A DNA stretch of 8,380 nt. It comes from Clostridiales bacterium. Lineage in GTDB: Bacteria; Bacillota; Peptococcia; Peptococcales; Peptococcaceae. The notes below the pieces were generated by a model. It searched no databases. It worked only from the letters and a program-made list of their open reading frames with translations, and was not told the origin of the DNA. A program made the translations under genes and the position numbers. The DNA lies in assembly GCA_003343815.1 (NCBI GenBank), contig QAKL01000032.1, forward strand, positions 1 to 8,380, given 5' to 3'. The stretch's first letter is position 1. Every line of letters begins with the position of its first letter. This document shows, one piece after another, positions 1 through 5,551 of the stretch.

Positions 1-372
1 GACGGCTATATCTCTTTAAAAACCATCTCCACCCGCCAAAATATTTCCATGAAATATTTAGAAGCGATCGTCTCCATGCTCACCAAAGCCGATTTATTGG
101 ACAGTATGCGCGGCAAAGACGGCGGCTACAAACTAAGCCGCGCTCCCAAAGATTACAACATCGCCCAGATTATCAAACTGACCGAAGGTTCCCTTGCACC
201 TGTCGCTTGTCTGGAATGCGGCGAAAACACCTGCGAGCGCGCCAGCGACTGCCTCACTCTGCCTTTATGGGAAAATTTAGAGCATTTGATTGAGCAATAT
301 TTAGGCTCTGTCAGTTTAGAAGACGTCATGCTCGGCAGAGTAAAACCGCTTGATAAAAACTCTTTAGCATAA
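1..372 (+). CDS. iscR: Rrf2-family transcriptional regulator, IscR-like (5' part missing)
   Basis: The reading frame is open from base 1, so the gene begins outside the window; the ATG at 49 is internal. The 123 visible residues hold the last part of the winged helix, with the Rrf2 signature KYLEAIVSML followed by the wing RGKDGGYKLSR, then the GSLAPVAC segment and a cysteine cluster, then LPLWENL. In the visible part the cysteines are at 70, 73, 78 and 84. C70, C78 and C84 give C-x7-C-x5-C, the spacing I recall for clostridial IscR-like proteins, and C73 is extra. In IscR such cysteines bind a [2Fe-2S] cluster and let the protein sense cluster demand. Its position directly before the desulfurase and scaffold genes supports this role. 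CymR-type regulators of cysteine metabolism are the main alternative, but they lack the cysteine cluster. Confidence 0.88.
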   Translation, partial: DGYISLKTISTRQNISMKYLEAIVSMLTKADLLDSMRGKDGGYKLSRAPKDYNIAQIIKLTEGSLAPVACLECGENTCERASDCLTLPLWENLEHLIEQYLGSVSLEDVMLGRVKPLDKNSLA

Positions 373-406
373 TTATACCAAAATATTTTTAGACATATGT
401 CATATT

Positions 407-479
407 TTTTCTTAATTCCTATTGACAAGGTGGGATTTTGGCGTTATAATCCATACATAATCAATAGGAATTAAGAAAA
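407..479. repeat. Perfect 19-bp inverted repeat flanking the desulfurase promoter; candidate operator pair
   Basis: The left arm TTTTCTTAATTCCTATTGA (407-425) is the exact reverse complement of the right arm (461-479), with a 35-base spacer. The left arm overlaps the -35 box. The right arm lies between the expected transcription start (about 457) and the ribosome binding site. Because the transcript starts inside the spacer, the repeat cannot fold in the normal mRNA, which points to a DNA target. Each arm carries AATTCC/GGAATT, which resembles half-sites described for the Rrf2 protein CymR. Binding by the IscR-like protein encoded just upstream is inference. Confidence 0.7.
422..450 (+). promoter_or_regulatory. 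Consensus sigma-A promoter of the cysteine desulfurase/scaffold operon
   Basis: TTGACA at 422-427 and TATAAT at 445-450 are both perfect hexamers separated by 17 bases. Transcription should start near 457. Such a strong promoter directly behind the regulator gene suggests it is normally held down by a repressor. The inverted repeat spanning it fits that. A ribosome binding site (AAGAGG, ending at 483) follows, 8 bases before the start codon. Confidence 0.9.
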
Positions 480-491
480 GAGGTTATTCCC

Positions 492-1691
492 ATGCAAGTT
501 TATGCTGATAATGCCGCCACGACCAAGACAGCACCTGAAGTAGTCGAGGCTATGCTCCCCTATTTCAGCGAAATCTACGGCAATCCCTCCAGTTTACACT
601 CGGTAGGTCAAGCTGCCAACAAAGCTTTGGCTGAAGCCAGAGCGAGCATCGCGCGAGATTTAAACTGCCAGCCCAATGAAATCTATTTCACCTCCGGCGG
701 CAGCGAAGCCGACAACCAAGCCATCCTTTCTGCCGCAGCGATCGGCGAAAAAAAAGGCAAAAAGCACATCATCTCTACCGCGTTCGAGCATCATGCTGTG
801 CTGCATACTTTGAACAAATTAGCTAAACACGGCTTCGAAATAACTCTGCTCGATGTACACAGCGATGGTTTATTGACCGCTGAGGATGTCAAAAACGCGA
901 TCCGTCCAGACACCTGCTTGGTCACCATCATGACAGCCAATAACGAAGTCGGTACAGTAGAACCTATTTCCGAAATCGGTGCCGTATGTAAGGAAGCTGG
1001 CGTTTTATTCCACACAGACGCCGTCCAGGCCGCAGGCCATCTGCCGATTGATGTCCAGGCGGAGCACATTGATATGCTCTCCCTCTCGGCGCACAAATTC
1101 CACGGCCCGAAAGGCTCGGGCGTCCTTTATGCCCGCCGCGGTATCCCCCTCATTAATCTAATCGAAGGCGGTGCGCAGGAGCAGGGCAAACGCGCCGGCA
1201 CCGAAAATATCCCCGGCATCATCGGCACTGCCAAAGCGCTCCATATGAACGTCGAAAATATGGAGAAAAATACCGCCTACGTCTCCATGCTGCGCGACCG
1301 CTTGATTGAGGGTTTGAGTCAGATCCCCGAAAGCGTTTTAAACGGGCATCCGACCAAGCGTCTGCCCGGTAACTGCAACATGAGCTTTTTCGGGATTGAG
1401 GGCGAATCTTTGCTCCTTTTATTAAACCAAAAAGGTATCTGCGCCTCTACCGGCTCTGCCTGCTCCTCGGCTACACTGGACCCAAGCCATGTACTTTTAG
1501 CTATCGGCAGACCGCACGAAATCGCGCACGGCTCCTTACGCTTGAGCCTCAATGAAGAAAATACTGTCGAGGAAGTTGACTACATCATAAAATCCGTCAC
1601 CGAGGTTGTTGCTTATTTGCGCAGCATTTCCCCGCTGTGGCATGATTATCTGGAAGGAGAACACGAAATATGCTATACTCTGAAAAAGTAA
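492..1691 (+). CDS. iscS: Cysteine desulfurase, NifS/IscS type (class V aminotransferase fold)
   Basis: This cytosolic PLP enzyme removes sulfur from cysteine, giving alanine and a persulfide that feeds iron-sulfur cluster assembly and often tRNA thiolation. At 399 residues it has the usual IscS/NifS length. Visible landmarks are YADNAATT at the N-terminus, SGGSEADN at about 68-75, the PLP-stacking His in FEHH (about 100), HTDAVQ with Asp176 and Gln179, the PLP Schiff-base lysine K202 in SAHKFHGPKG, and the catalytic C324 in STGSACSS. A second cysteine, C317, sits 7 residues before it. The ATG at 492 has AAGAGG 8 bases upstream. The last 22 bases overlap the scaffold gene. The link to an IscU-like protein and an IscR-like regulator indicates a housekeeping Isc role. 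Nitrogenase-specific NifS cannot be excluded from sequence alone, but no nif gene is present. Confidence 0.95.
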   Translation: MQVYADNAATTKTAPEVVEAMLPYFSEIYGNPSSLHSVGQAANKALAEARASIARDLNCQPNEIYFTSGGSEADNQAILSAAAIGEKKGKKHIISTAFEHHAVLHTLNKLAKHGFEITLLDVHSDGLLTAEDVKNAIRPDTCLVTIMTANNEVGTVEPISEIGAVCKEAGVLFHTDAVQAAGHLPIDVQAEHIDMLSLSAHKFHGPKGSGVLYARRGIPLINLIEGGAQEQGKRAGTENIPGIIGTAKALHMNVENMEKNTAYVSMLRDRLIEGLSQIPESVLNGHPTKRLPGNCNMSFFGIEGESLLLLLNQKGICASTGSACSSATLDPSHVLLAIGRPHEIAHGSLRLSLNEENTVEEVDYIIKSVTEVVAYLRSISPLWHDYLEGEHEICYTLKK

Positions 1692-2050
1692 TGGACCATT
1701 TTACCAACCCCCGCAATGTCGGCGAAATGCCCGACGCTTCCTGCATGGGCGAGGTCGGTAACGCTAAATGCGGCGATATCATGCGTATCTATTTAAAAAT
1801 TAACGATGACGGTGTCATCACCGACGCGAAATTTAATACTTTCGGCTGCGCCTCTGCTATTGCCTCCAGCTCCATGGCAACCGAAATGGTCAAAGGCCGC
1901 ACTATCGCTGAAGCACGCAAATTAACCAACCAAGAGGTTGTCGACGCACTCGACGGACTGCCGGCGCAAAAAATCCATTGCTCCGTTTTAGCCGATGAGG
2001 CGATTAACGCCGCTTTGGACAATTATGAAAAAGAACATAACACTAAATAA
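1670..2050 (+). CDS. iscU: Iron-sulfur cluster assembly scaffold protein, IscU/NifU N-terminal type
   Basis: This is a 126-residue scaffold on which [2Fe-2S] and [4Fe-4S] clusters are built with sulfur from the desulfurase encoded just upstream. It starts SEKVMDHFTNPRNVGEM, typical of the family. The three cluster ligands are visible as C34 (AKCGD, with conserved D36), C60 (FGCASA) and C104 (KIHCS, with H103). C25 is additional. The protein stops after the IscU domain, so the central and C-terminal domains of full NifU are absent. The LPPVK chaperone-recognition motif of proteobacterial IscU is represented only by LPAQK, and no hscA or hscB gene is seen. The start codon lies inside the end of the desulfurase gene, with GGAAGGAG about 10 bases upstream. 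That indicates translational coupling and a one-to-one operon. A terminator follows directly. Confidence 0.95.
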   Translation: MLYSEKVMDHFTNPRNVGEMPDASCMGEVGNAKCGDIMRIYLKINDDGVITDAKFNTFGCASAIASSSMATEMVKGRTIAEARKLTNQEVVDALDGLPAQKIHCSVLADEAINAALDNYEKEHNTK

Positions 2051-2062
2051 CTTTCTTCTCCG

Positions 2063-2094
2063 GCGTCAAGGATTCTCCTCCTTGGCGCTTTTTT
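2063..2094 (+). terminator. Rho-independent terminator of the desulfurase/scaffold operon
   Basis: GCGTCAAGG (2063-2071) pairs with CCTTGGCGC (2080-2088), a 9-bp stem with one G-T pair and an 8-base loop. Six T residues follow at 2089-2094. It starts 13 bases after the scaffold stop codon. Confidence 0.9.
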
Positions 2095-2109
2095 GCGCAA
2101 GATAAAGAC

Positions 2110-2138
2110 TTGACAAAGTAAGTTAATCATGCTATACT
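2110..2138 (+). promoter_or_regulatory. Sigma-A promoter of the SRP RNA gene
   Basis: TTGACA at 2110-2115 and TATACT at 2133-2138 have an ideal 17-base spacer. The expected start near 2145 is about 20 bases before the closing stem of the RNA, so a short 5' leader is probably trimmed off. Confidence 0.85.
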
Positions 2139-2164
2139 AATTAAGCTTAATTTGTACTTAAAAG

Positions 2165-2440
2165 TTTGACCGTGCTAAATGGGGCATTAGCGGCGTCTTG
2201 TAACCTGCAATCCGCTACAGCAGGATTGAAGCCGAAATTGAGGGCTGCTTTTGTGGGGTCAGCCGACGGTAAGTAGTGTTGACAGTTGGGTCCTGCGCAA
2301 CATGGACTCGCGAACCGTGTCAGGTCCGGGAGGAAGCAGCACTAAGCGAGCAACTATGTGTGCCGCGGGAGTGCCTGGCTCGAGCCAACTGCCGTCGTAA
2401 CGCTCGGAAGAGTATGTTCGAAACTCGGCGCACGGTCGAA
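2165..2440 (+). ncRNA. ffs: Signal recognition particle RNA, large Bacillus-type with Alu domain
   Basis: This is the RNA core of the signal recognition particle, which with Ffh brings nascent membrane and secreted proteins to the translocon. The Ffh-binding tip is clear at 2321-2340 (CAGGTCC...GGAAGCAGC), with a GNRA tetraloop at 2328-2331. That loop reads GGGA rather than the usual GGAA. The 5' part holds an Alu domain, including the TGTAA (UGUNR) motif at 2199-2203. The ends close with a perfect 8-bp helix: GACCGTGC at 2168-2175 with GCACGGTC at 2430-2437, extended by weaker pairs. The length of about 270 bases matches the long form of Bacillus and clostridia, not the short 4.5S RNA of Proteobacteria. 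The exact mature ends are inferred from the closing helix. Confidence 0.93.
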
Positions 2441-2449
2441 AAATTTCTC

Positions 2450-2477
2450 AAAAGATGCGTTTCGACGCATCTTTTTT
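2450..2477 (+). terminator. Rho-independent terminator of the SRP RNA gene
   Basis: AAAAGATGCGT and ACGCATCTTTT form a perfect 11-bp stem (2450-2460 with 2465-2475) around a TTCG loop. The right side runs into a T tract ending at 2477. It lies 10 bases after the RNA. Confidence 0.92.
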
Positions 2478-2490
2478 ATTGGAAAAATTT

Positions 2491-2530
2491 TATACGAAAA
2501 AAGGGCGCTTAAGCGCCCTTTTTTCGTATA
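2491..2530. terminator. Perfect 40-bp palindrome acting as two-way terminator between convergent genes
   Basis: The 20 bases at 2491-2510 are the exact reverse complement of 2511-2530. The core is AAAAAAGGGCGC / GCGCCCTTTTTT, so both strands show a GC-rich stem followed by six T residues. It sits between the SRP RNA terminator and the stop codon of the minus-strand siroheme reductase gene (2538). It should end minus-strand transcription and catch read-through from the left. Confidence 0.9.
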
Positions 2531-2537
2531 TAGCTTG

Positions 2538-3203
2538 TTACTCGCCCAGCACATTTTTCTTGAAATGATCAAATCCCAAGCGTTTCAGCGTTAAAACGGT
2601 ACGCTCCTTGCCCTGACGGTTGTCCTCAAAATACTGATAAATTTTCTCTAACAAAGCGAATAACTCGTCATCGCTCAGTTTTTCTGCCACAGGCTGCGCC
2701 ATAGCCGCATTACCGCCGGCATTGCCGCCGACTAACACGCTCCAACCATTTGGCATCGCGAAAATACCGATATCCTTGGTCTTGGACATCGCACAGCAGC
2801 GCGGACATGAAGAAATACCCACCTTAATTTTCCCGGCGTTATGCTTCAAGGAAATATCGACAACCTTTTTACCGATCGGACGGTTATCCTTGCCTGCCAT
2901 AGCAAATTTGCAAAAATCATTGCTCGGGCATAGGACGACTTTGCCGTGCGGGTAGTACAAACGCTCGCCGAAAGCCTCGTCGACCTCTGCCCAAACTTTA
3001 TTGACGTCCTCTTCCTTGACGTTCATCAAACTGATTTTTTTCGCCGTTGTCGCCGCGCAACAAGTAACACCGTATTTTTTGGCGATCTCGCCTAAAGTAA
3101 TCAAATCATCGGGCGTCATATAGCCGAAATCAATATTTAACTGCAAAGCATAGGTGCCGTCTTTGTGCAATGTCACACCGTGAGTAAAAGACTTTTCTTC
3201 CAT
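2538..3203 (-). CDS. Small siroheme sulfite/nitrite reductase-like protein
   Basis: This 221-residue protein appears to contain one ferredoxin-like half domain (GVTLHKDGTYALQLN at the N-terminus, then AATTAKKISLMNV) and one siroheme/[4Fe-4S] domain. The metal-ligand cysteines have classic spacing: C92-x5-C98 (CPSNDFC) and C133-x3-C137 (CPRCC). Large sulfite reductases have two such repeats; this has one. That fits the small monomeric assimilatory-type enzymes described from Desulfovibrio and anaerobic Firmicutes. Sulfite-to-sulfide reduction is likely, but nitrite or a redox-carrier role is possible, and no electron-donor subunit lies beside it. I chose the ATG at 3203 because AAGGGGGAG lies just upstream. 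An ATG 42 bases further out would start in the promoter-proximal leader and has no such site. It has its own promoter and faces the SRP RNA gene. Confidence 0.85.
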   Translation of the reverse strand: MEEKSFTHGVTLHKDGTYALQLNIDFGYMTPDDLITLGEIAKKYGVTCCAATTAKKISLMNVKEEDVNKVWAEVDEAFGERLYYPHGKVVLCPSNDFCKFAMAGKDNRPIGKKVVDISLKHNAGKIKVGISSCPRCCAMSKTKDIGIFAMPNGWSVLVGGNAGGNAAMAQPVAEKLSDDELFALLEKIYQYFEDNRQGKERTVLTLKRLGFDHFKKNVLGE

Positions 3204-3233
3204 AAAAAACTCCCCCTTTATTTTAATTGGCTC

Positions 3234-3262
3234 ATTATAGCACAATTTAAAGGGGAAGTCCA
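3234..3262 (-). promoter_or_regulatory. Promoter of the siroheme reductase-like gene
   Basis: On the minus strand TGGACT (3257-3262) and TATAAT (3234-3239) are separated by 17 bases. The -10 box is perfect and the -35 matches 4 of 6. The start is expected near 3227, giving a leader of about 24 bases that holds the ribosome binding site. No terminator was found between the plsY stop (3290) and this promoter, so read-through from plsY is possible. Confidence 0.7.
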
Positions 3263-3289
3263 GTAATTATAATAATGATAGAATATTAA

Positions 3290-3895
3290 TTATTCGGCTT
3301 TGTCCTTGACAAAAAAGCGTACCTCCGTCCCCTCGGCAATGCGTTTAAAATTAGGCATGTGCTTATAAAGCATGATAAGAGACACGCTCATCGTGAGTAA
3401 AAATGCGAACCAGTCGCCTGTGCGTAATTGCAAAAATACAGGAAACAATATACTCACACTCACCGCCGCCGCGATCCCGTAATGCGTCACCACAATTAAA
3501 GTTGCGGCGATTAGCCCTAAAAATATCGCTAAATGCGGATCAATAGCCAATATCGTCCCGCCTAACGCCGCCAAACCCTTGCCTCCGTGGAAATCGTAAA
3601 AAATCGGGAACATATGCCCCAGCACACAGGAAAGCCCGCTCAGCAAATCCAAGTAAGGCGCATTTTCCGCGAAAAATTTAGCCAGACACACTACCGCAAA
3701 GCCTTTGAAAATATCTATCAAAGCTACGATAACGCCGGTTTTCGCGCCGAAGATATAGCCCATATTGGTCGCGCCCGCATTATAAGTGCCGTACTGACGC
3801 GGATCGTGCCCATGCGCCGAGCCCAAAATGCAGGAAGTGTTAGCCGAGCCTAACAAATAGCTGCCAATTATGAAAAAAATATATTTTATCGCCAT
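3290..3895 (-). CDS. plsY: PlsY-family glycerol-3-phosphate acyltransferase-like membrane protein with altered motif 1
   Basis: PlsY moves an acyl group from acyl-phosphate to glycerol-3-phosphate, the first step of phospholipid synthesis, in the inner membrane. The 201 residues have the family's usual length and several hydrophobic segments. Recognisable parts are motif 1 (HDPRQYGTYNAGATN, about 30-44), motif 2 (GHMFPIF...HGGKG, with K106) and the C-terminal HMPNFKRIAEGTE with H179 and N182. Motif 1 is unusual: the family's GSGNxGATNxxR reads GTYNAGATNMGY here, so the Ser is Thr37 and the Arg is Tyr47. The start at 3895 has AAAGGAGG just upstream; the frame stays open for 40 further codons, but those lie across the promoter. 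It may be a working enzyme or a divergent paralogue with another substrate. Membership of the family is firm, the exact activity is not. Confidence 0.85.
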   Translation of the reverse strand: MAIKYIFFIIGSYLLGSANTSCILGSAHGHDPRQYGTYNAGATNMGYIFGAKTGVIVALIDIFKGFAVVCLAKFFAENAPYLDLLSGLSCVLGHMFPIFYDFHGGKGLAALGGTILAIDPHLAIFLGLIAATLIVVTHYGIAAAVSVSILFPVFLQLRTGDWFAFLLTMSVSLIMLYKHMPNFKRIAEGTEVRFFVKDKAE

Positions 3896-3941
3896 ATTTC
3901 CTCCTTTTATCTCGAAAAGCATGATCTTTTCTCTACTATTC

Positions 3942-3970
3942 AGTATGGCACAGTCAGCGCTCATTTGCAA
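3942..3970 (-). promoter_or_regulatory. Promoter of the plsY-like gene
   Basis: On the minus strand TTGCAA (3965-3970) and CATACT (3942-3947) are 17 bases apart. The start is expected near 3935, about 40 bases before the start codon. It lies after the symporter's terminator, so plsY is probably transcribed separately. Confidence 0.65.
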
Positions 3971-4018
3971 GGACTTTTTTGAAAAAGTTACAAAATTTTT
4001 TTGGTGAATATGCAAAAT

Positions 4019-4046
4019 AGCGGAAACAGCAGACGCTGTTTCCGCT
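4019..4046 (-). terminator. Terminator hairpin after the sodium symporter gene
   Basis: AGCGGAAACAGC (4019-4030) and GCTGTTTCCGCT (4035-4046) form a perfect 12-bp stem with a 4-base loop, 15 bases past the symporter stop codon. On the minus strand it is followed only by ATTTTG, so the T tract is weak. Confidence 0.68.
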
Positions 4047-4061
4047 GTAAATTTTCATCAA

Positions 4062-5414
4062 TCAGCCGATACCGCCCGAGGTCAGCACGCCCAAAATCAA
4101 AACAGCAATCGTCAAGCCGCAGAACAAAACCTTGCCCATCGGCACCAGATATTTGCCCAAGGCTTTCTTGGAGCCTTTGTTAATCTCACTTTCAGCGAAT
4201 GTGCCGCCGCACACCCAGAAAAACATCACCGCGGCAAACAACGCGCCTATTGGGCAGAGATAAATCGAGCAGACGTCCATCCACTGCGACACGATGTCGG
4301 TAATATTAATCGCCACCAGCGTGCCTAAGCCTAAAATAATTGAAACCGACCATTTACGGCTCAAATGCAGCTTATTTTGCAAAGCCTCGATCGGGCACTC
4401 AAAAAGATTGATAAGTGAACTTAACCCCGCAAACAGCACCGCCAAGAAGAAAATGATGCTCACCACACTACCTAAAGGCATCGTCTTAAAGACATACGGC
4501 AGATAGATAAACATTAAGCCGGGGCCGGAGGTAATCTCCGCGTTAAAGTCGATTCCAGCCGCATAAACCGCCGGGATAATCGCCAAGGCCGCAATAAACG
4601 CCGCCAGAGTATCAAATAAAGCAATACTCATCGCTGAAAAAGGCACATCCGTATCATCATTCAAATAAGAGCCGTACACCAGCGTGCCACTGCCTGCTAA
4701 GGAAAGTGAGAAAAACGCCTGCCCGAGCGCATATTTCCAAACCTCTCCCGAAAAAAGCAAGCTCCAGTCGCTCATCATAAACATATAGCGATAGCCCGCT
4801 CCCGCGCCGCTTAAAGTCGATACATAGACGGCAATGCCGATAAACAGCAGAAAAAATACCGGCATGAATACCTTATTGGACTGCTCGATCCCTTTGGAAA
4901 TACCAAATACCAAAATAAAAAAGGAAATCGCCAAGACGATCAAATGCGGAATAATATTGTTAAAACCGCTGGCAGTCATGCCAAACAGTCCGCCAAAATC
5001 ACCGACCTCGCTATTTATCAACACCGAGCCGTCGATCGAGCCTAATAAATATTTCAAAACCCAGCCCACGACCACACTGTAGCCGATCGCCATCGCAAAG
5101 GAAGTAATCGACGGCAAAAGCGCCAAGATACTGCCTAATGTTTTCTTTAAGCCGCGCTTTTCGCACGCTTTTTCAAACGCACCCATAGGGCCTGCTTTCA
5201 TCGCACGTCCAAAAGCGATCTCGCCTACCACTCCGGTAAAGCCGATCAAAATTACAAAAACCAAATATGCCACCAAAAACGGCGCCCCGTAGGCTGCCAC
5301 TCTGCGCGGAAAGAGCCAGATATTGCCCATGCCGACTGCCGAGCCGATACATGCCAAAATAAAGCCGTTGCGTCCGCTGAATAAATCCCGTGAAATTAAT
5401 GCCTTTTTGCTCAT
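4062..5414 (-). CDS. Sodium-dependent transporter, neurotransmitter:sodium symporter (LeuT-type) family
   Basis: This 450-residue inner-membrane protein takes up an amino acid or related solute with sodium. Family marks are GSAVGMGNIWLFP in the first membrane segment (residues 24-36, with the sodium-ligand Asn31), ALGQAFFSLSL in TM6, GPGLMFIYLP, and FAGLSS in TM8, where LeuT has AGLTS as a sodium site. About eleven to twelve hydrophobic segments are visible, the usual number. At the place of the LeuT gate arginine (R30) there is Leu34. To my knowledge this is usual in the NIWLFP subfamily, so it is not damage. The substrate cannot be read from the sequence. The ATG at 5414 has GGAGG about 7 bases upstream. 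The gene is a single transcription unit with its own promoter, a 5' hairpin in the leader and a 3' hairpin. Confidence 0.92.
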   Translation of the reverse strand: MSKKALISRDLFSGRNGFILACIGSAVGMGNIWLFPRRVAAYGAPFLVAYLVFVILIGFTGVVGEIAFGRAMKAGPMGAFEKACEKRGLKKTLGSILALLPSITSFAMAIGYSVVVGWVLKYLLGSIDGSVLINSEVGDFGGLFGMTASGFNNIIPHLIVLAISFFILVFGISKGIEQSNKVFMPVFFLLFIGIAVYVSTLSGAGAGYRYMFMMSDWSLLFSGEVWKYALGQAFFSLSLAGSGTLVYGSYLNDDTDVPFSAMSIALFDTLAAFIAALAIIPAVYAAGIDFNAEITSGPGLMFIYLPYVFKTMPLGSVVSIIFFLAVLFAGLSSLINLFECPIEALQNKLHLSRKWSVSIILGLGTLVAINITDIVSQWMDVCSIYLCPIGALFAAVMFFWVCGGTFAESEINKGSKKALGKYLVPMGKVLFCGLTIAVLILGVLTSGGIG

Positions 5415-5434
5415 AATAACCTCCGCTAAAAAAT

Positions 5435-5457
5435 AATAGAGCGCCAGACGCTCTATT
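5435..5457 (-). promoter_or_regulatory. 5'-terminal hairpin with following U run in the symporter mRNA leader
   Basis: AATAGAGCG (5435-5443) and CGCTCTATT (5449-5457) form a perfect 9-bp stem with a 5-base loop. Read on the minus strand, ATTTTTT follows it, then the GGAGG site. With the -10 box ending at 5462, transcription should begin around 5455, inside the first arm. The mRNA would therefore start with this stem-loop. It may protect the 5' end or act as an attenuator; it could also stop read-through from the upstream operon. Confidence 0.6.
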
Positions 5458-5461
5458 TAAT

Positions 5462-5489
5462 ATTCTACCATATTATATCTAATTGTCAA
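5462..5489 (-). promoter_or_regulatory. Promoter of the sodium symporter gene
   Basis: On the minus strand TTGACA (5484-5489) is followed after 16 bases by TAGAAT (5462-5467). A TATAAT also lies in the spacer but is too close to the -35 box to pair with it. Confidence 0.72.
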
Positions 5490-5517
5490 GAAAAAGTTAC
5501 TCCGCGCCAAAGGCATT

Positions 5518-5546
5518 AAAAAACGGCATCTAAAGATGCCGTTTTT
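5518..5546 (-). terminator. Terminator of the DsrMK-like operon
   Basis: A perfect 12-bp stem, with core CGGCATC / GATGCCG flanked by A and T runs and a 4-base loop, lies 5 bases past the stop codon. On the minus strand it ends in a run of six T residues (complement of 5518-5523). The A/T symmetry means it could work on both strands. Confidence 0.9.
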
Positions 5547-5551
5547 ATCAA

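Noticed and set aside
391..410. GACATATGTC palindrome followed by T6, as a terminator of the regulator gene
   Set aside because: The stem would be four to five AT-rich pairs with almost no loop, too weak; it may be chance or a minor binding site.
2276..2594. Short open frames over the SRP RNA and the terminators
   Set aside because: They read through a clear structured RNA and hairpins, have no family resemblance, and no ribosome binding site supports them.
3896..4015. 40-residue N-terminal extension of the PlsY-like protein
   Set aside because: The extension runs across the likely promoter, is not hydrophobic or PlsY-like, and AAAGGAGG sits just before the ATG at 3895.
4062..5414. Loss of the external-gate arginine as evidence of an inactive symporter
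   Set aside because: The NIWLFP form, with Leu in place of the arginine, appears to be a normal subfamily feature, and the sodium-site residues are kept.
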